Assembly (NCBI RefSeq): GCF_021917145.1
Contig: NC_061078.1
Coordinates: 6,125,547-6,189,546 of the forward strand
Length of the DNA stretch: 64,000 nucleotides
Source: Hypomesus transpacificus
Lineage: Eukaryota > Chordata > Actinopteri > Osmeriformes > Osmeridae
Direction: 5' to 3'
The position numbers were made by a program, and so were the translations under genes. Shown one piece after another: positions 1 through 12,969 of the stretch. Every line of letters starts with the position of its first letter. Position 1 is the stretch's first letter. The notes below the pieces were generated by a model. It was not told where the DNA came from. It did not search any database and saw only the letters and a list, made by a program, of their open reading frames with translations.

Positions 1-929
1 CGGTTGTTTGCATTTGACCTTCTACAGAAATGACCCAAAACCAAACACTAACCCAAACTGTAACCCGTTTTTGAATAAGCTTTTTCATTTTTAACACCTG
101 TATCAATAGCCGTTCCATACACAAATATATGTATAATACATGTGGACTATGGGTAGGTGGGGACTGAGGTCGTGATTTCCATTTAGATGAACCAGCCCAG
201 AATAGTGTTGTGTTATTCAACACAGGAGAGCTAAAAAGAGCTGGACTCACATCTGTTCAGAGCTGGACTGTCTATAATTTAGAGTTAGGGTTAGCTAAGG
301 CTACCGTCTGGAGGGCTATCTTAAGTAACTGTCGGTAAAGGCTACCAGAGAGATGTTTGACCCCAGACTATGACCCTCTCTGTGTTGTCTAATGCAGTCG
401 CATATCACAGGTCACATTCTGTAGACAAGGTGACCTGAAACCTAGTGATAAAACTGCAGGGCATTAGATGCTGGACGATGCTTTCTAAAAGACACATTAG
501 AAAGTCACTTTAGATCTGTGTCACTGTCCAATCTCTAGCTAGGAGATCACAGAAGGACCAAGTACATTTGCATGTGTAAACTGGGAAAGTTCCAGTGACA
601 TAACATACAGTATGTAAACTATAAAAGTTAAATGTGAGCTTGGTATGATGGCTCCGTTATAGAAGTTCCACTATCTCGCAGTCCCAGATGAATCCAGACC
701 TGCTTATCACAAATTATTCTCCACTCATGAATTCACCGTTTCCACCGTTGCATCAATCCAATCAACAGTGAAATATAACAATTGCTGCCAAGACTATAAA
801 ACCTTTTTTTAAACCTAACCCTATCCTTTCAAATCTCTGCATCTTAGCTTATTGCTAATCAGACAGCAGATTTACAAAATCAACAGTGCAAGTAAGGATA
901 GCTTTTGGGAATTACTGTTAGAGAGATGG

Positions 930-1125
930 AGAAGATGGTGTAGGACAAGTAGAGGGAGAAAGACAGAGGGAGAGAGAAGAGGAAAACCGAAGAGGGACAG
1001 AAGTGATAAGAGGAAGAAAAGAGGCAGAAGTACAGAAGACAAGAGGGGCAGGGGTAGAAGTAAAGAAAGAAACAATTATAGAGAGACAAGAAAAGTGGTA
1101 CAGAAGCAGAGACAGAGAGAAAACG
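930..1125. repeat. purine-rich low-complexity tract
   Basis: The plus strand is almost entirely A and G, with AGAGGGAGAAAG-like words and no fixed period. The small frames that cross it on both strands have biased, Arg/Lys/Glu- or Leu/Pro-rich compositions and are products of the tract, not genes. Confidence 0.7.
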
Positions 1126-2089
1126 GCGAGGAGTGCAACATCAGGAGAGAGTGAATCTTCTCCCCATCAGTAGGCTTCCTGGCACGTTTCTTTTGGTGTC
1201 CTGTGGAGGTGCTGCTGGCGCCATCAGTGGGGAGGCACACTGTCCCTGTCCTTGTCCCCCTGGCCCACTGAGTCCTTCACAGCTCCACAGAGCACAGCCC
1301 GTTAGCTCCGTGCTCGGGGGGAATTAAAGACTCTGCAAGGATACTCCATAGTCAGCAACTAAGTCTGCCCTCCATACCAGTTGGGGTGAGGGGGGGAGGG
1401 AAGGAAATTAGAAGACTGGTGTGTGCCATACAAACACACACACACAGTCAGAAATGTAAAATAAATCAAATACATACATGCATTCACTTACACACAATCA
1501 AAACATACGCATAATCAGAACCATTCAGATCCAAAGACAAACACTCGCACACATCTACTCTAGAGGAAAGCACAGGAAGTTCTCCAGTCAGTGTGTCTCC
1601 ATCAGCACCACCATGTGCACCAGTATCTTCCTGCCATTTCAACCCTAATTGCATCCATGTTTTATCATGATGCCTTGTTATCTGCCAGGAGGCCCTTAGT
1701 GTCATTTCTAGGGTCTCATATCAGGCAGCCGATGAGTGTGTGAGAGAGAACACAGCCCAGTGACCCCCTTATACACATGACACACACACATGCAAGCACA
1801 CATATTGCACACATGCAAGCACGGACATACTCACACACAACCATACACTCACAGTTGGAGAGGAATGAGATTGAGAGAGCCGCTGTCTCTTACCAGACGG
1901 AGAGAGCTAACCTAATGTAATGCCTATATTAGCCAGTCCCAGTCCCAGTGTACTACCTAACCCACCCGCCCCCCTGTCCTCACCAGCCCTGGACCTGCCA
2001 TTATATGTTCCAACCAGGTGATGTCATCAGCAAATGGGGCAGAGAGAATGAAAAGCTTTCTATCCATCCTCGAAATGTTGATCCAGGGT

Positions 2090-2093
2090 CAGT

Positions 2094-2148
<55 letters not shown>

Positions 2149-2330
2149 TGACAGGTAGAGATACAGGAGAGGATGGAGAGGGAGAGGGGGGGTAAAGAAA
2201 GAGACAGCGAGGGTGAGAAAAGAAAAGAGAAGAAAAGAAACGAGAGGGTGTGAAACAAATGATTGTGAGAGAGAAAGGTTGAGGGGAGAACGAGAAAGGG
2301 AGAAGGACGGAGAAAAAAGTGAGAGGAAGA
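2090..2330. repeat. (GA)n microsatellite with purine-rich flank
   Basis: A pure GA dinucleotide run covers about 2097-2143. It is followed by about 190 bases of irregular GGA/GAAA-rich sequence. This explains the Ser/Leu-rich minus-strand frame of 143 codons here, which I do not call a gene. Confidence 0.85.
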
Positions 2331-5119
2331 ATCTATCTCCTTGTATTCTGCCCAGAGGATAAAGGAACACTTAATCTCCCGTCTCCTCTCACACACTGAG
2401 CCCCTGATGCTCACAGACCGGCAAAAAATCACATTTCAGCGACCCCAACATCCTTCCAAAAAAAGGGAACATGGGGAAGGGAAGGCACAAAGCGCAACCA
2501 AGATTAATGCCTCTTAAAAGCAGTTTATGGAAAACATAAAAAAACAGACATAAAAAACATAAAATGAAGAAGAAAAAAAATTAAGTAGGACGGGATGCAG
2601 AGCTGATCTGGTTTTTGCTCTGGCACAAGAGAAGGCAAAACCAGAAGCTTATCTGTCAGTTAAACCAAACAGGAACAGATTTATCTTGTTTATTTCTTTA
2701 GTGTAGGTGCTAAATAAGGACAGCAATTGACTTAAACTCATTCAAACACTGTATTGGTATGTGTACAATATCTTGTGGAAAGACACAAGTACAATTTTCC
2801 GGGGTCATGTGCAAGACCTGACCTATGTCCCGGGATAAAGGTTAAGTAAATGTGCAGCAAAATTGATCTGAATGACAATTACAAAGCTAAAGGGAGAGAA
2901 AGGACAACCAGTCTTCAGAGATGGATGCTGAGTAGAAATGGGGAGTCTCCTGATTGGAGAGGAGGAACATTTTTCTTTTTTTTTAATAAATGATCCCTCT
3001 CCCAACCACTGTATTTCCCTTATTCCAGCCATTTGTCGATAAGATGCCCGGCGTGTTGCGAAAGAAAGCCAAACACATTGATTGGGGGGAAGTACTTGCC
3101 GTGAACCATGGCAGCCACACAGACAGGCCTCTTTATGGTGCAAGCAGCTGGACCTCCTCTGGGACTGAAGAGGAGGCTGCGGGGGAGCCCCACTGTGTGC
3201 AGTGTCGTCTCCCTACTCCTGATGCAGACCATGGGGATGAAGGGAGGGGGGGGCTGCTTCCTGGCCAGGCCTGGCATCCAATCATTCTCCGTGGCTGGAT
3301 ATTTACAACAGTAATGTAAGTTGTGTGCTTCTTGAGAAAAGACGATGGGAGTCATCCTTTCACTGTACCTCAAGGAGACCGACGGGAACTAAACTACCTA
3401 CCGAAAGGGTGGATGTGGCTTGTGACTCTGCAGGCTAATTTCCCACCAGACACTCAAAGGAATCTAACCTTTTGTATATAGGCTATCTCACTGAGATAAC
3501 AAATAAGTAAATAAATCTATTTCACAACAGAGACTATTTTCCACCATGATTACAATTAGCTTTTCAACTGACTCTGAGCGCCTGTCAAGCTCCAGATAAA
3601 AATATAGTGCTGAGGTGAAACTCAAGATTAAGAATCAGTTGAGTTTAATCCCTGTTCTGAAAGGTCTCTCTTTCACAAGGCAGCCACCATATCCCCAGAT
3701 TAACAGCATCACAAAGGCAGCTATAATTCCAATGCTACTAATAATTCCTTTCGGAAAAACAGAAAAAGACTTAGTCAGCAACAATTTACATGTACTTTAC
3801 AAACTAGGGTTTAATCATCTACTATGTACCCACATAGCAATACCTGTAACAACACATGGTGGTTAATGTGCCTTTAATGTAATTTGTTGCCACATGTTCT
3901 GCTTAAACATGTATTCTGAGCAGTAAATCCGATGGGAAGGTCAGTTGCCCATGGTTTATTTATCGTTTCATTTTATTATTCACTGTTTCCCTGGGTCCGT
4001 GTCAGAGACCAGGCGAGGGTATGTGCATCAGTCTGCAAAAGGCCCACAGAGCTCTAGGTCACCTAAATGTCACAACAGAAGCTGGAGCCTAGACCCCAGG
4101 CTGCACTCAGGGTGGATGAATTTGGGTGGAGGAAGGCCATTTTCTTATTCACATCCTCGTGTGATAACTGAAACTGACATATTTACCTCTGACCCGACAC
4201 ACAATGATCATAGTTGTCTATAGTTGTCTAAAACAAACACATTTGATACAGAAGAAGGTAGGAAAAATGGGATGAAAAAAAGAAACGTAAGAATGGATGT
4301 GTACTGTGACCGGGGTTGTGTTTCCACCTGGAGAGATTATAAATTGATGTTTTGGAGGACGTTCTGGAAGGGCATACAAGGTTTGCATTTGCCAGGTGAC
4401 CAAAATTTTTTAAAGATACTCCCATAATGTCGTACAGTACATCAGCCGACAGCCGTATCGGGGAGCTGCCCGAAGCCGGCTCTTTCCCCATTTAGTAAAT
4501 GTATATTTCCTATCACTCAATTTAATCTCAACTCCTCACAGATTACCATCCCTGTGCCAAGGTTAACATTTGGTTCTGTAAAATAGTCAGAAGCTAAATT
4601 GCATCACCAGAACAAAAAAAAACTAACACTGACACATAAGACATCCATCCACTAGCTGCCGTACGTTTCTGCATGCCGGGGTTTAAAGCTGCCCCAAGCA
4701 AGTGTGCGGAGGTTACATGGCACATTTCAATCACTCTACATCCCCGCCAGCACCCATACCCCAGCCCCACCCACCTTACCCCAGCCCCGCCTCCACACTT
4801 TACAAACCACCCTCGGCCATCCCTAGCCTCCCTCCATTAAATAAATTGTACTGTAATAATCTCTTATGCTGTGAGGCTGTAATGCTGGTGGATATGCACG
4901 ACAGCCCCACTTCTGATTACCCCACTTCCAGGGCCTCGGCCGGAGCACCTGGTAATCCTCTGCTTTACCTCCACTCATTTAAAAGCTGATTCATTTAACA
5001 GAGAGCAACAACCTAAGAGCAGCATGATTCTGGAGGCGGGGTGCTTCAGAGATTGGAAGAGTATAGCGGAGTAAGAGACAGGACCAGGGGCAGACACAGG
5101 GGTAGGAGGTAGGCTTAGA

Positions 5120-5145
5120 CAACACCCCCCCCCCACACCCCCCGC
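5120..5145. repeat. poly-C/CA-rich short tract
   Basis: A short run of C residues interrupted by A, in the hcn4 intron. Simple sequence only. Confidence 0.5.
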
Positions 5146-6420
5146 ATCACATCTATAGACCTGCTCCATCACTGCCGGCTCGTTTTCAATAAATCAACCA
5201 ATGTCAAGCTACAGGTCCCGTGAGACCCAAACAAATCAATACGAAAACGCACCCTCGAATCAACTGTAATCAAGCTGACTGAAAAGACAGTGAACACTGT
5301 CATCGAATCTGCTACTCCTCCCACCATACCTGAGATGTGAAGAGCTAGTCTAGTCGGCAGTGTGTGTTTGGCCTAGATGAGGGACAGTTCTACAGTGTGC
5401 AGTAGGGTCCTGGGTGGTTTGTCATCCAACGGCAGTTTTCTGACAGGAAAATTCTAGCCTGTCACAACTGTTAACGGACTAAAATCAACTGTGCATTGTC
5501 ACTGTACATTAAATAACTCAACCAAAAGTCATCTACTTTGTAGTCAACTACCGTTTTCTACATTGCATTTGACAAATGCAGCAAAGTCTTGAACATAAAT
5601 AAAGAACCAGGTGGCTAATGCCTTCTTTATTTCATCAGTGGCCTGTAACCTCTAAATGCTGCATTTTCCGACTTAAGACATTGTCACTACCACACGTACT
5701 GTATACAGTATAGGTTTTAGAAATAATTTATCATGTCATCCGTATCGCATATAGGGAATCCATAGGATTAATATGCTAGGCATCTCATCAGTGGGGCCTG
5801 AAGCAAGCTTAACTAGCAGGAACTGTGCTATGCACCAAGCGCCAAGTCCATTAGAATTCCGAATAAAAGTCCTACTTTGTCCATTGAATTAGATAAAAGC
5901 TCAATGTGCTTTTTGTCTTCTCAACTGCTCTACTTCTGTTTAATATATTCCACTGGAAAGGTATAGGGGGAGAGGGGGGAAATATGTCTTTTTAGAAAGG
6001 CATTTTTTATACTGCTCTTTTGGGAGACTACGCTGGTTATGATTTTCCAGTTTGAGAGATCGAAGCTCATTGACAGACTCAGGCAGGGCAGTCTAACCTC
6101 TCTTTCTGATTGTGTTGGCAGCAGAATTTCCTGAAGAACAACAGCGTTTAATTTAACCTTTTTTTTACAAAGACAAGTTGAAATGTTAAATGTATTTTCA
6201 ATTCTCGCTCCACCTTGGGGATGTGGTGGAATAAAGAACAACCTCAGATGTGTCCTCCAAGCGCTGAATCACTAGATAATTAAAAGGTACTTGAAGATTT
6301 GTGAACATCGTTTTGCTGCCCATGCTGCATCACCTGTCATTAACCTTGTCCAATCTCTCACTGTTCCAGCCTACACAGATCACACATCAATTACCTCTGG
6401 CCTTGTCTGCTTGGTGGTGT

Positions 6421-6640
6421 GACTAAAAACTGGCTGGCTGGCTGACTGGTTGGTAGACCTACTTACTAAAATACTGGCTAGCCAGTTGACTGGCTAGCTG
6501 AAGGGTTGTCTTGATGATAAGATAACTGGTGGCCTGGCTGGCTGACTGACTGGCTGATTGACTGGATTCACTAGCTGACCTGCTGACTTGCTGACTGAAA
6601 GGCTGAATGACTTGCTGGCTGGCTGACTGACTGACATGCC
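6421..6640. repeat. CTGG/CTGA-rich degenerate minisatellite
   Basis: The plus strand repeats 4-bp words CTGG, CTGA and GCTG in degenerate order, for example ggctggctggctgactgg and ggcctggctggctgactgac, for about 220 bases. The period is 4 with 8- and 12-bp higher-order blocks. No coding potential is evident. Confidence 0.75.
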
Positions 6641-8475
6641 TGCAAACAGGCTAAGCACACGTTTTTCCAACAGGAAGATCCATGCTCAGAAGTGAACAAG
6701 GCTGTAAGGCTTTGGATCTGGAAATGAGCCTAGAGATTGTATTATGATGCAATTTTTAATCCCTCTTTTCCCCTCCGAAGAAGTGCTCCTCCTCTCCCGT
6801 CTCAACGTTATACAATTCTTGACAAGAGGAAATATCACTGAATTACACTAGTCATGACTGTGTGACTCCTAGTGACACTTTAATTTGTACTCGCAATGTC
6901 AATTTTAAACACCATGGCTTTGATGCAGAGGAAAGGAAATAAAACGTTTAATCACAGAGGCTCGTCTCCGGCCATGCCCATTTAAAGGTCCTCCTTCATC
7001 TTCTTACATACTTTCACTTCAGACATCTTTTCACTTATTGCCTTCGATTTTAATCACACGCCTCTATGTGGCTTCGTTTAATTTACCCCAACAACAACAA
7101 AAACACTCACTTTCTACGCAAACTAATATGAGTCCATTGCAATAGTTATACAATACTTTGTCAGTATTGCAGAGCTCCTGCTGGGATCTTATATCAAACT
7201 AACTTATAATGTCCTGTCAAATTATTTTTAAGGATTTAAATGGACATGGATATTCAGTGTGTATCCATGAGTTAAATATCTATCATACAAAATGGATTTT
7301 AAGAAAATGTATCTATATTAAGTATTGGGACATTGGGTTCAAATGGATTTGTGGATATAATTAAGATAACTAGGCCAAAATGTATTTATGCATGTATAAT
7401 TTTCATATGTCTAGAACAAAGTTTCAGGTGCTTTGAAGAATTCTACTTTTAAGTTTGTTGATTTAAAGTGTTTTTAGACTGCTTTCTTCTTCAACTGATT
7501 GTTGTCCTTCAATTGGACTAGGCCTAATTGATGACAAACACTGGTTCAATACTAAGAGCTAGTTTGAAAGTCAAGGTGTCAGAAATGAAGACAATACTAC
7601 CTAACTAACCTGCCAGAAGTCAGGGTGGTTTTACTTCTCAAGTGATAGAAGTGTCCTACATTAACACTGAGAGCCATTTGCTTTTTGCACCAAAACCTTT
7701 TTTGTACTAAGATAATTACAGAGTGTTACATAGTAATACCCTCCCACACACCCAGAGCATGTACGCGCTTAACCTGAATCTCATGCCACTTGGCAAGACA
7801 ACCGGACCAGAGGACATGTTCAGCAAGGCCCGAGGGAGGGAAGTCCTAGCGGAGATTGATAGCAGGGGAGAAACATGATGGAAGTGTCCAGCATGACGAC
7901 CCCATGTAACGGGCTTGCTTCCACATGGGGAGGAGTGGAGAGGATGCAACGTGAGAGGTGGGAGGCTAACAGAGGCTTCAACGGGTGAAAGACACCGAAG
8001 AGTGACTAAGGTGTTAAAGGAGGAAAAGATGGAAGGACAAAAGGGGCCAATTGTGGTTCAAGCAGTATGAGTTGACATTGGGAAAAGGAGCTGATGGTCA
8101 TTGAGGTAGGAGAGGGGTAACATATAATTGATTGCAGCATCTGTTATCAAGCACTAGCTGAATACCAATAATCCTCACCCCAAAAATTATCATCACTGTT
8201 CCTGTTATCAAACATGTTGGTGCAACGAGAAAACAGAGAGGGAGAAGGGTGCAGTGTCTCTTTGACATGCGTTGAAAATAAACAAAGTAATAGGCCTCTT
8301 TCTAGAAAATGTAAATTGTTAACTCATAAAAAACACATATGCAGAGATGCAGTCAAGCGATTATGGACACACACACATGTGTACAGACTAACCCATGGTG
8401 CCACACACAAGCAGTGTTGTCTCACTGGTTTTCCGAACGAAGACATGCACACCATCGTATGATGCAAAGGAGCCT

Positions 8476-8480
<5 letters not shown>

Positions 8481-8513
<33 letters not shown>

Positions 8514-8524
8514 TGTGTGTGTGT
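8481..8524. repeat. (GT)n microsatellite
   Basis: An almost pure GT dinucleotide run with one GG interruption, in hcn4 intron 1. Three short overlapping frames pass through it and are artefacts. Confidence 0.9.
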
Positions 8525-10495
8525 ATAAGAGGATGTGCATATGTGTGAGTCCTAAAAAGAACAACAGCTATATAAGGACAGAGTGTTTTTGAGTATTTTG
8601 CCTTTTTACTGAGCCCATCTCGATGTATCCACGCACAGTCCTAGGCCTCAAGGCAGCCTCACTCTCTCTTTTTATCTCCCTCCCTCTGTCTGCCCAAGCC
8701 TAGCCAGCACAAAGTGGACAGACTTGTCCTTCTAAGCCTGACACACCTGCTTCTGTTTCTTGAGCATCACTATGACATGAGCCCTGCTTATATGATGGGT
8801 GACAACTGAGATATGATTTAATTCTACAAATGTAGGAAATGTAAAGACAAATATTAGACTGTATTCAATGTGAAGGCCAGGGGAAATATCTGTTGAGCAA
8901 TTAGGGTTCTGCTAGTGTGTGTCGAAATACAACTATGCGGTTATGATATTGTCTTTTTGTAAAATAATGTAATAAAAAAGAGGTACAATAGATTCTTCAA
9001 TTTGCTTGTTTTGTGAGCTGAACATTCCAAAAAATGGAAAATAATGGTGTAAAGCTGCCTACTTTCCTGAATCCAAGTAGACATTATATGGCAATTCAGT
9101 ACACAACAAAATACAGTTAATAACCTTAATATGAATAGTTAGTTGAACTTCAAAAGAAAGAAATATGAATTCCTTTAAAATGATAAGATCAATGTTGACT
9201 ATTTGTCTTCAATTGTACTGCAATTTGGACAATGTTTAGCTCATGGAGATGGGAATATTTGGGAGAAGAGTGGTAAGAATCTTTGAATGTCTGGTGTGTG
9301 CATGGGGGGGGGGGGCTAAAGGGGCTCTGGGAGACATATGGCCTGTAGCCACTCATGGGAACATCCATAATGGACAATCTCCATACTGCTGAGCAATCCA
9401 GACCCATAGATGCATCAGATGGGCCAATGACACATTCAAGGGCAATGCCTAATTAATAACAAGAGCAAGGAGGCTGCATGCAGGGAAAAAGACAGAGAGA
9501 GATAGAGAAAGAGAGACTGTGAGAGATACCAAGAGAGAGAGAGAGAGTACCAATGGACTGCCACAGTTAGCTTCTACAGATTCAGTTCATAGGTAAAAAC
9601 GGACGACAATAAGTCAAAACAAAGGAGAATTCTTGGACAAAGTGGAAGAGCAGCTAAGGTATTATGGTTCCTAAATATTCCTTCCTGTCATAACTCATTG
9701 AGTGTTTACAAGATGACATAGGGAAGAATTTGTATCAGACACCACATGGTTTTACTGTCAAAACTGAAACAATGACACCATGGCAGAAAGAAATGTTGAA
9801 TATTGTAGTCTCATTACATCATTACATCTTCTATTAGACATGTATATGCTGATCCATGATCACATTTAGCAGCTAGACCACAATCCTTGTCAAAGGAAAA
9901 AGAGAAGGACGGACTAGTGCACTTTTATTGATTACTGTATGTATTTTATAAGGTGACACATCCCAAAAGGCCTGTACCTGAGAAACAGGTGGAACTATGT
10001 TTCAGTATATCATCTAACTATACTGTGTGCCCTATAAAATACTACCTTGTCACATCTCATTATCAGTTGTTTGTCTTATTTCAATACATCATTATTTAAG
10101 TTGACGTAATACTTGTTTTATACTGTTTTAGAATATCATATAAGAATTTTTGAAAATAAATATTACTTTATTTAGTATTTTGAAATACTAACAATAGTAC
10201 CAAAAATGCAAAAATACCCACTCACTTAAACGTTCGTTTTAGATGAAAGGCTACTGCGTTTAACAATGGAATTAGGCTACTGGAAGTATTGAACACAATA
10301 CTGGAAGTATTGGACGTGTGTATCATTCTGTATAATTATGATATGCATTACGCATGATCCTGAGATAATGAGACTATCAAGACAAGAAGAAAAACAACAG
10401 CTTTGGCTTGTGGGTAAGTGCCTGTATCAAAGTATGATGCCACTTGATTAGCGCAGACGCTCTAATGCCCGGTTTGCGCGCAGTGAGTAGATTAC

Positions 10496-11169
10496 CTGAA
10501 ATCACTGTAAGGGTGAATTATCCAAAATCCAGCGGATTTAACCCGCTCTTGCTCCCGTTCCACCGCCTTTTCACTCCCAAACATCCTAAGGGAGAACTTG
10601 TTGACCCCCGGCTGCAGCATTGCCCCAAGCTGCCTATGTATGAATCCAGCCTGGTACAATCTCTCGTCGTCCGGCAGAATTTGGTCAATGCCATCCAACT
10701 TTATGAATCCTGATTGCTGATCGGAGGAACCATGCTGGGCACCGCCAACGCTGGTGCCTTGCGCACCTTGGTCCGCCCCGCCGCCAATAGCTCCAGGGGG
10801 GCTCTCCTCGCTAGGGGTGACATCTCCCTCGGTGATGAGACGCCTCTCTTCCGCCGAGTCTGGGTCGTGCACATGCCGACTGGTGATGGAGGAGAGGCTG
10901 CCTCGAAATCTCCTACAATCTCCGTTTGAGCTGGTCTTTATCGGTCTCCCAATGTCCGTCTCCATGATCACCGAGTCCCCACTTTTGGTCTCCCCGATGC
11001 CTTTGCAGCTTCCTCCGGAGGTCGGCGATGGTAAAGGTTTCATCCTTATACTCTTTCTCCGGGTGTCCTTGTCGCCGTCTTCCCCTTCGCCCATGATTGA
11101 CGCTTTCTGGCCAATATGCTGTGGCAAACTGTAGAGCCTTTTACGCATGGAGGAGTGCAACCTGTCCAT
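10496..11169 (-). CDS. hcn4: HCN4 channel, first coding exon (partial gene)
   Basis: Hyperpolarization-activated cyclic-nucleotide-gated cation channel 4 carries the pacemaker (funny) current at the plasma membrane of heart and neurons. This exon gives the cytosolic N terminus, about 225 residues. Near the start is the [10 protein letters not shown] motif that I recognise from HCN4. A family-specific stretch with [11 protein letters not shown] and SAEERRLI follows, then the conserved HCN domain, [15 protein letters not shown] to [12 protein letters not shown], just before S1. The start at 11167-11169 matches the family start MDxLxxSMRKR. The exon ends inside the Arg codon at a clean donor (CAG|gtaat), after two bases of the codon. 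Transmembrane segments, pore and cyclic-nucleotide domain lie left of the window. rec114 is divergent 1.8 kb away, as in human. HCN4 rather than HCN1-3 is chosen from the N-terminal motif and the neighbours. Confidence 0.93.
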
Positions 11170-12969
11170 TATGACATTGAGACGGAATTAACCAATTTCA
11201 ATAAAACAGACGTCCTGAATCGGCTTGTTTTTGTTAAGAATTATTGCCACGAAGCAATAGAGCTCCCTATCTGTAAGTGAGAACGAAGAGTCTGGAGCTA
11301 ATCTGAGACCCTGGAAGCCTCACACAGATACACATGACACTGCTGCCTTTGCCGTGGTGCACAGACAGGACGAAGCTCCTCTCTTGCCTACCTGACAGTT
11401 TGCATATGCCCCCTCGCAGAGCTTTGACAGTCCGCTTTAGCATAACACTCTTGTTAGCCACTGCTAGGCTCCAACGTTGTGCGCAAAAGTGGCGAAAACA
11501 GGTTGAAGACACCTTTGCATGACATGATGTCAGAGACGTGCCGACGGGCGGCGAAAGGAGACGAAGAGGTCATGAACGTCGAGGGGGATGCTCTTTTTCC
11601 CAGATTCACCCTGCCAATAATAACAACAACAAACAAACAACAAACACCAAGCAATTATGTAGAAGACATCGGGCACATTTCCAAGGACCGCTGACATCAC
11701 CGATCTATCGTCCCGTGCATTTTGGTAGCATTGTGCATATTCATGATGCTGATCTATTGGGTTGCCATAGAAGCGAGAACAGCAAATAAGCTCAGCCCAC
11801 CTTTGGTTAAAGGGGTAAAGCTCTCCTTCCCATTCTTAAAACGTGCGTGGCCTTTCAAGTTAGCACTATAACCTCACAGTCTTGTTGTATTTAAAGCCCA
11901 TGCTGCACACGTGTCCAGGATATTTATGCAATGTCTCACAGTTTGTCAAAGCATATAATTTGATAGCATATAATAGGTGGTAGGCTACGTGCAGCATCTG
12001 CTACAGAGATAGGCTAATTGTAATTGTGCACCCGTGTGCTCCAATTCACAACCACGCAGCTGCTGATTTATCATGAGACTTTGACAAATCAAACAGGTTT
12101 GTGGCGTTGAATGGATTTCATTAAAATGGAACGAGCCTGGTTAAGGTGGAAGAACAAGATGTGTTCAATTGTAACTGCATGGTTCCGATGGGCTATCAAA
12201 AAATATTACAAAAAATCAATAAGACCGCTGCAGATACACACAAAAAAAGGATGGCCTAATAAATGAAACGTGATTCCCTGTTTTCCCTCAATCTTAGCCT
12301 CTTTAATTTCAGAAACAACACCGAGGGAAATAATTATATTTGACAGTAGGCTAAACACTGTTGCTGAAACCCGTCTCTGAACTGAACAATTTGGTTTTCA
12401 GCTAGCCTGAAACGCAGCTTGTCTGTGATGTTTTCTACAGCATAAGAAGTTAGTGCAGTTTGTTAAATCAGCTATGGGGTCGACCATAGGCTGAGAGGCT
12501 ACGCAACATACCCTATAGCCTGTGACACAACCCAGTATCAAAATGTGTAGCCTATCTAGGGTTCGAAATCCCCTAAGAAACTCTTGGGATCTCGGGTCCC
12601 CAAACATTTAATCTAAAAAACTATGTAGGCTATCTATCCGTATATTTTCCACGTTTAATTTAAGATTAGTTTACCTGATATTCACTCTTACAGTAAAAAG
12701 TCCTATATATCAAGCCCTACTGATGTGTTAGTTAACATCACGAAAATTCTGTTGTAACTTGCAAAACATTTAAAGTAAAAGCCACTCTCATTTCGTACTT
12801 AACCCATATGGTTGTCTTGCAATTAACTGATGAGGTTTATAGCAGCAGAGATAAAGTAGCCTATCACTAGCTCTCGCGCACCAATGTTTCCTGTCATTCC
12901 CGGGCTTTTTTTAAAAGGTAAATCAACAGCTAATATCAAGTGACACCGCCATTTTTGATTGCTTATTTG
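11170..12969. other. hcn4/rec114 divergent intergenic region
   Basis: This region lies between the hcn4 start codon (minus) and the rec114 start codon (plus), so it should hold both promoters and the 5' untranslated sequence of hcn4. The part next to hcn4 (about 11170-11800) is more GC-rich and the rest is AT-rich. Several short frames at 11267-11789 overlap on both strands and look like chance. I find no TATA box or site I could defend. Confidence 0.6.

Larger units (their letters stand above)
1..10495 (-). other. hcn4 intron 1 (5' part), no exon seen
   Basis: This stretch follows the splice donor of hcn4 exon 1 on the minus strand. The next HCN exon should encode the S1-S4 membrane region as a long open frame of well over 100 codons. 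No such frame exists here on either strand, so intron 1 is longer than 10.4 kb and exon 2 lies left of the window. The interval holds low-complexity purine tracts, microsatellites and a CTGG-rich minisatellite, listed separately. I see no other gene. Confidence 0.75.

Noticed and set aside
2001-2432. 143-codon minus-strand open frame rich in Ser, Leu and Phe
   Set aside because: It is the translation of a GA microsatellite and purine-rich flank; composition is purely low complexity.
2990-3373. Overlapping frames of about 110 codons on both strands in hcn4 intron 1
   Set aside because: No resemblance to HCN or any family I know, no splice context, and both strands open equally, typical of chance.
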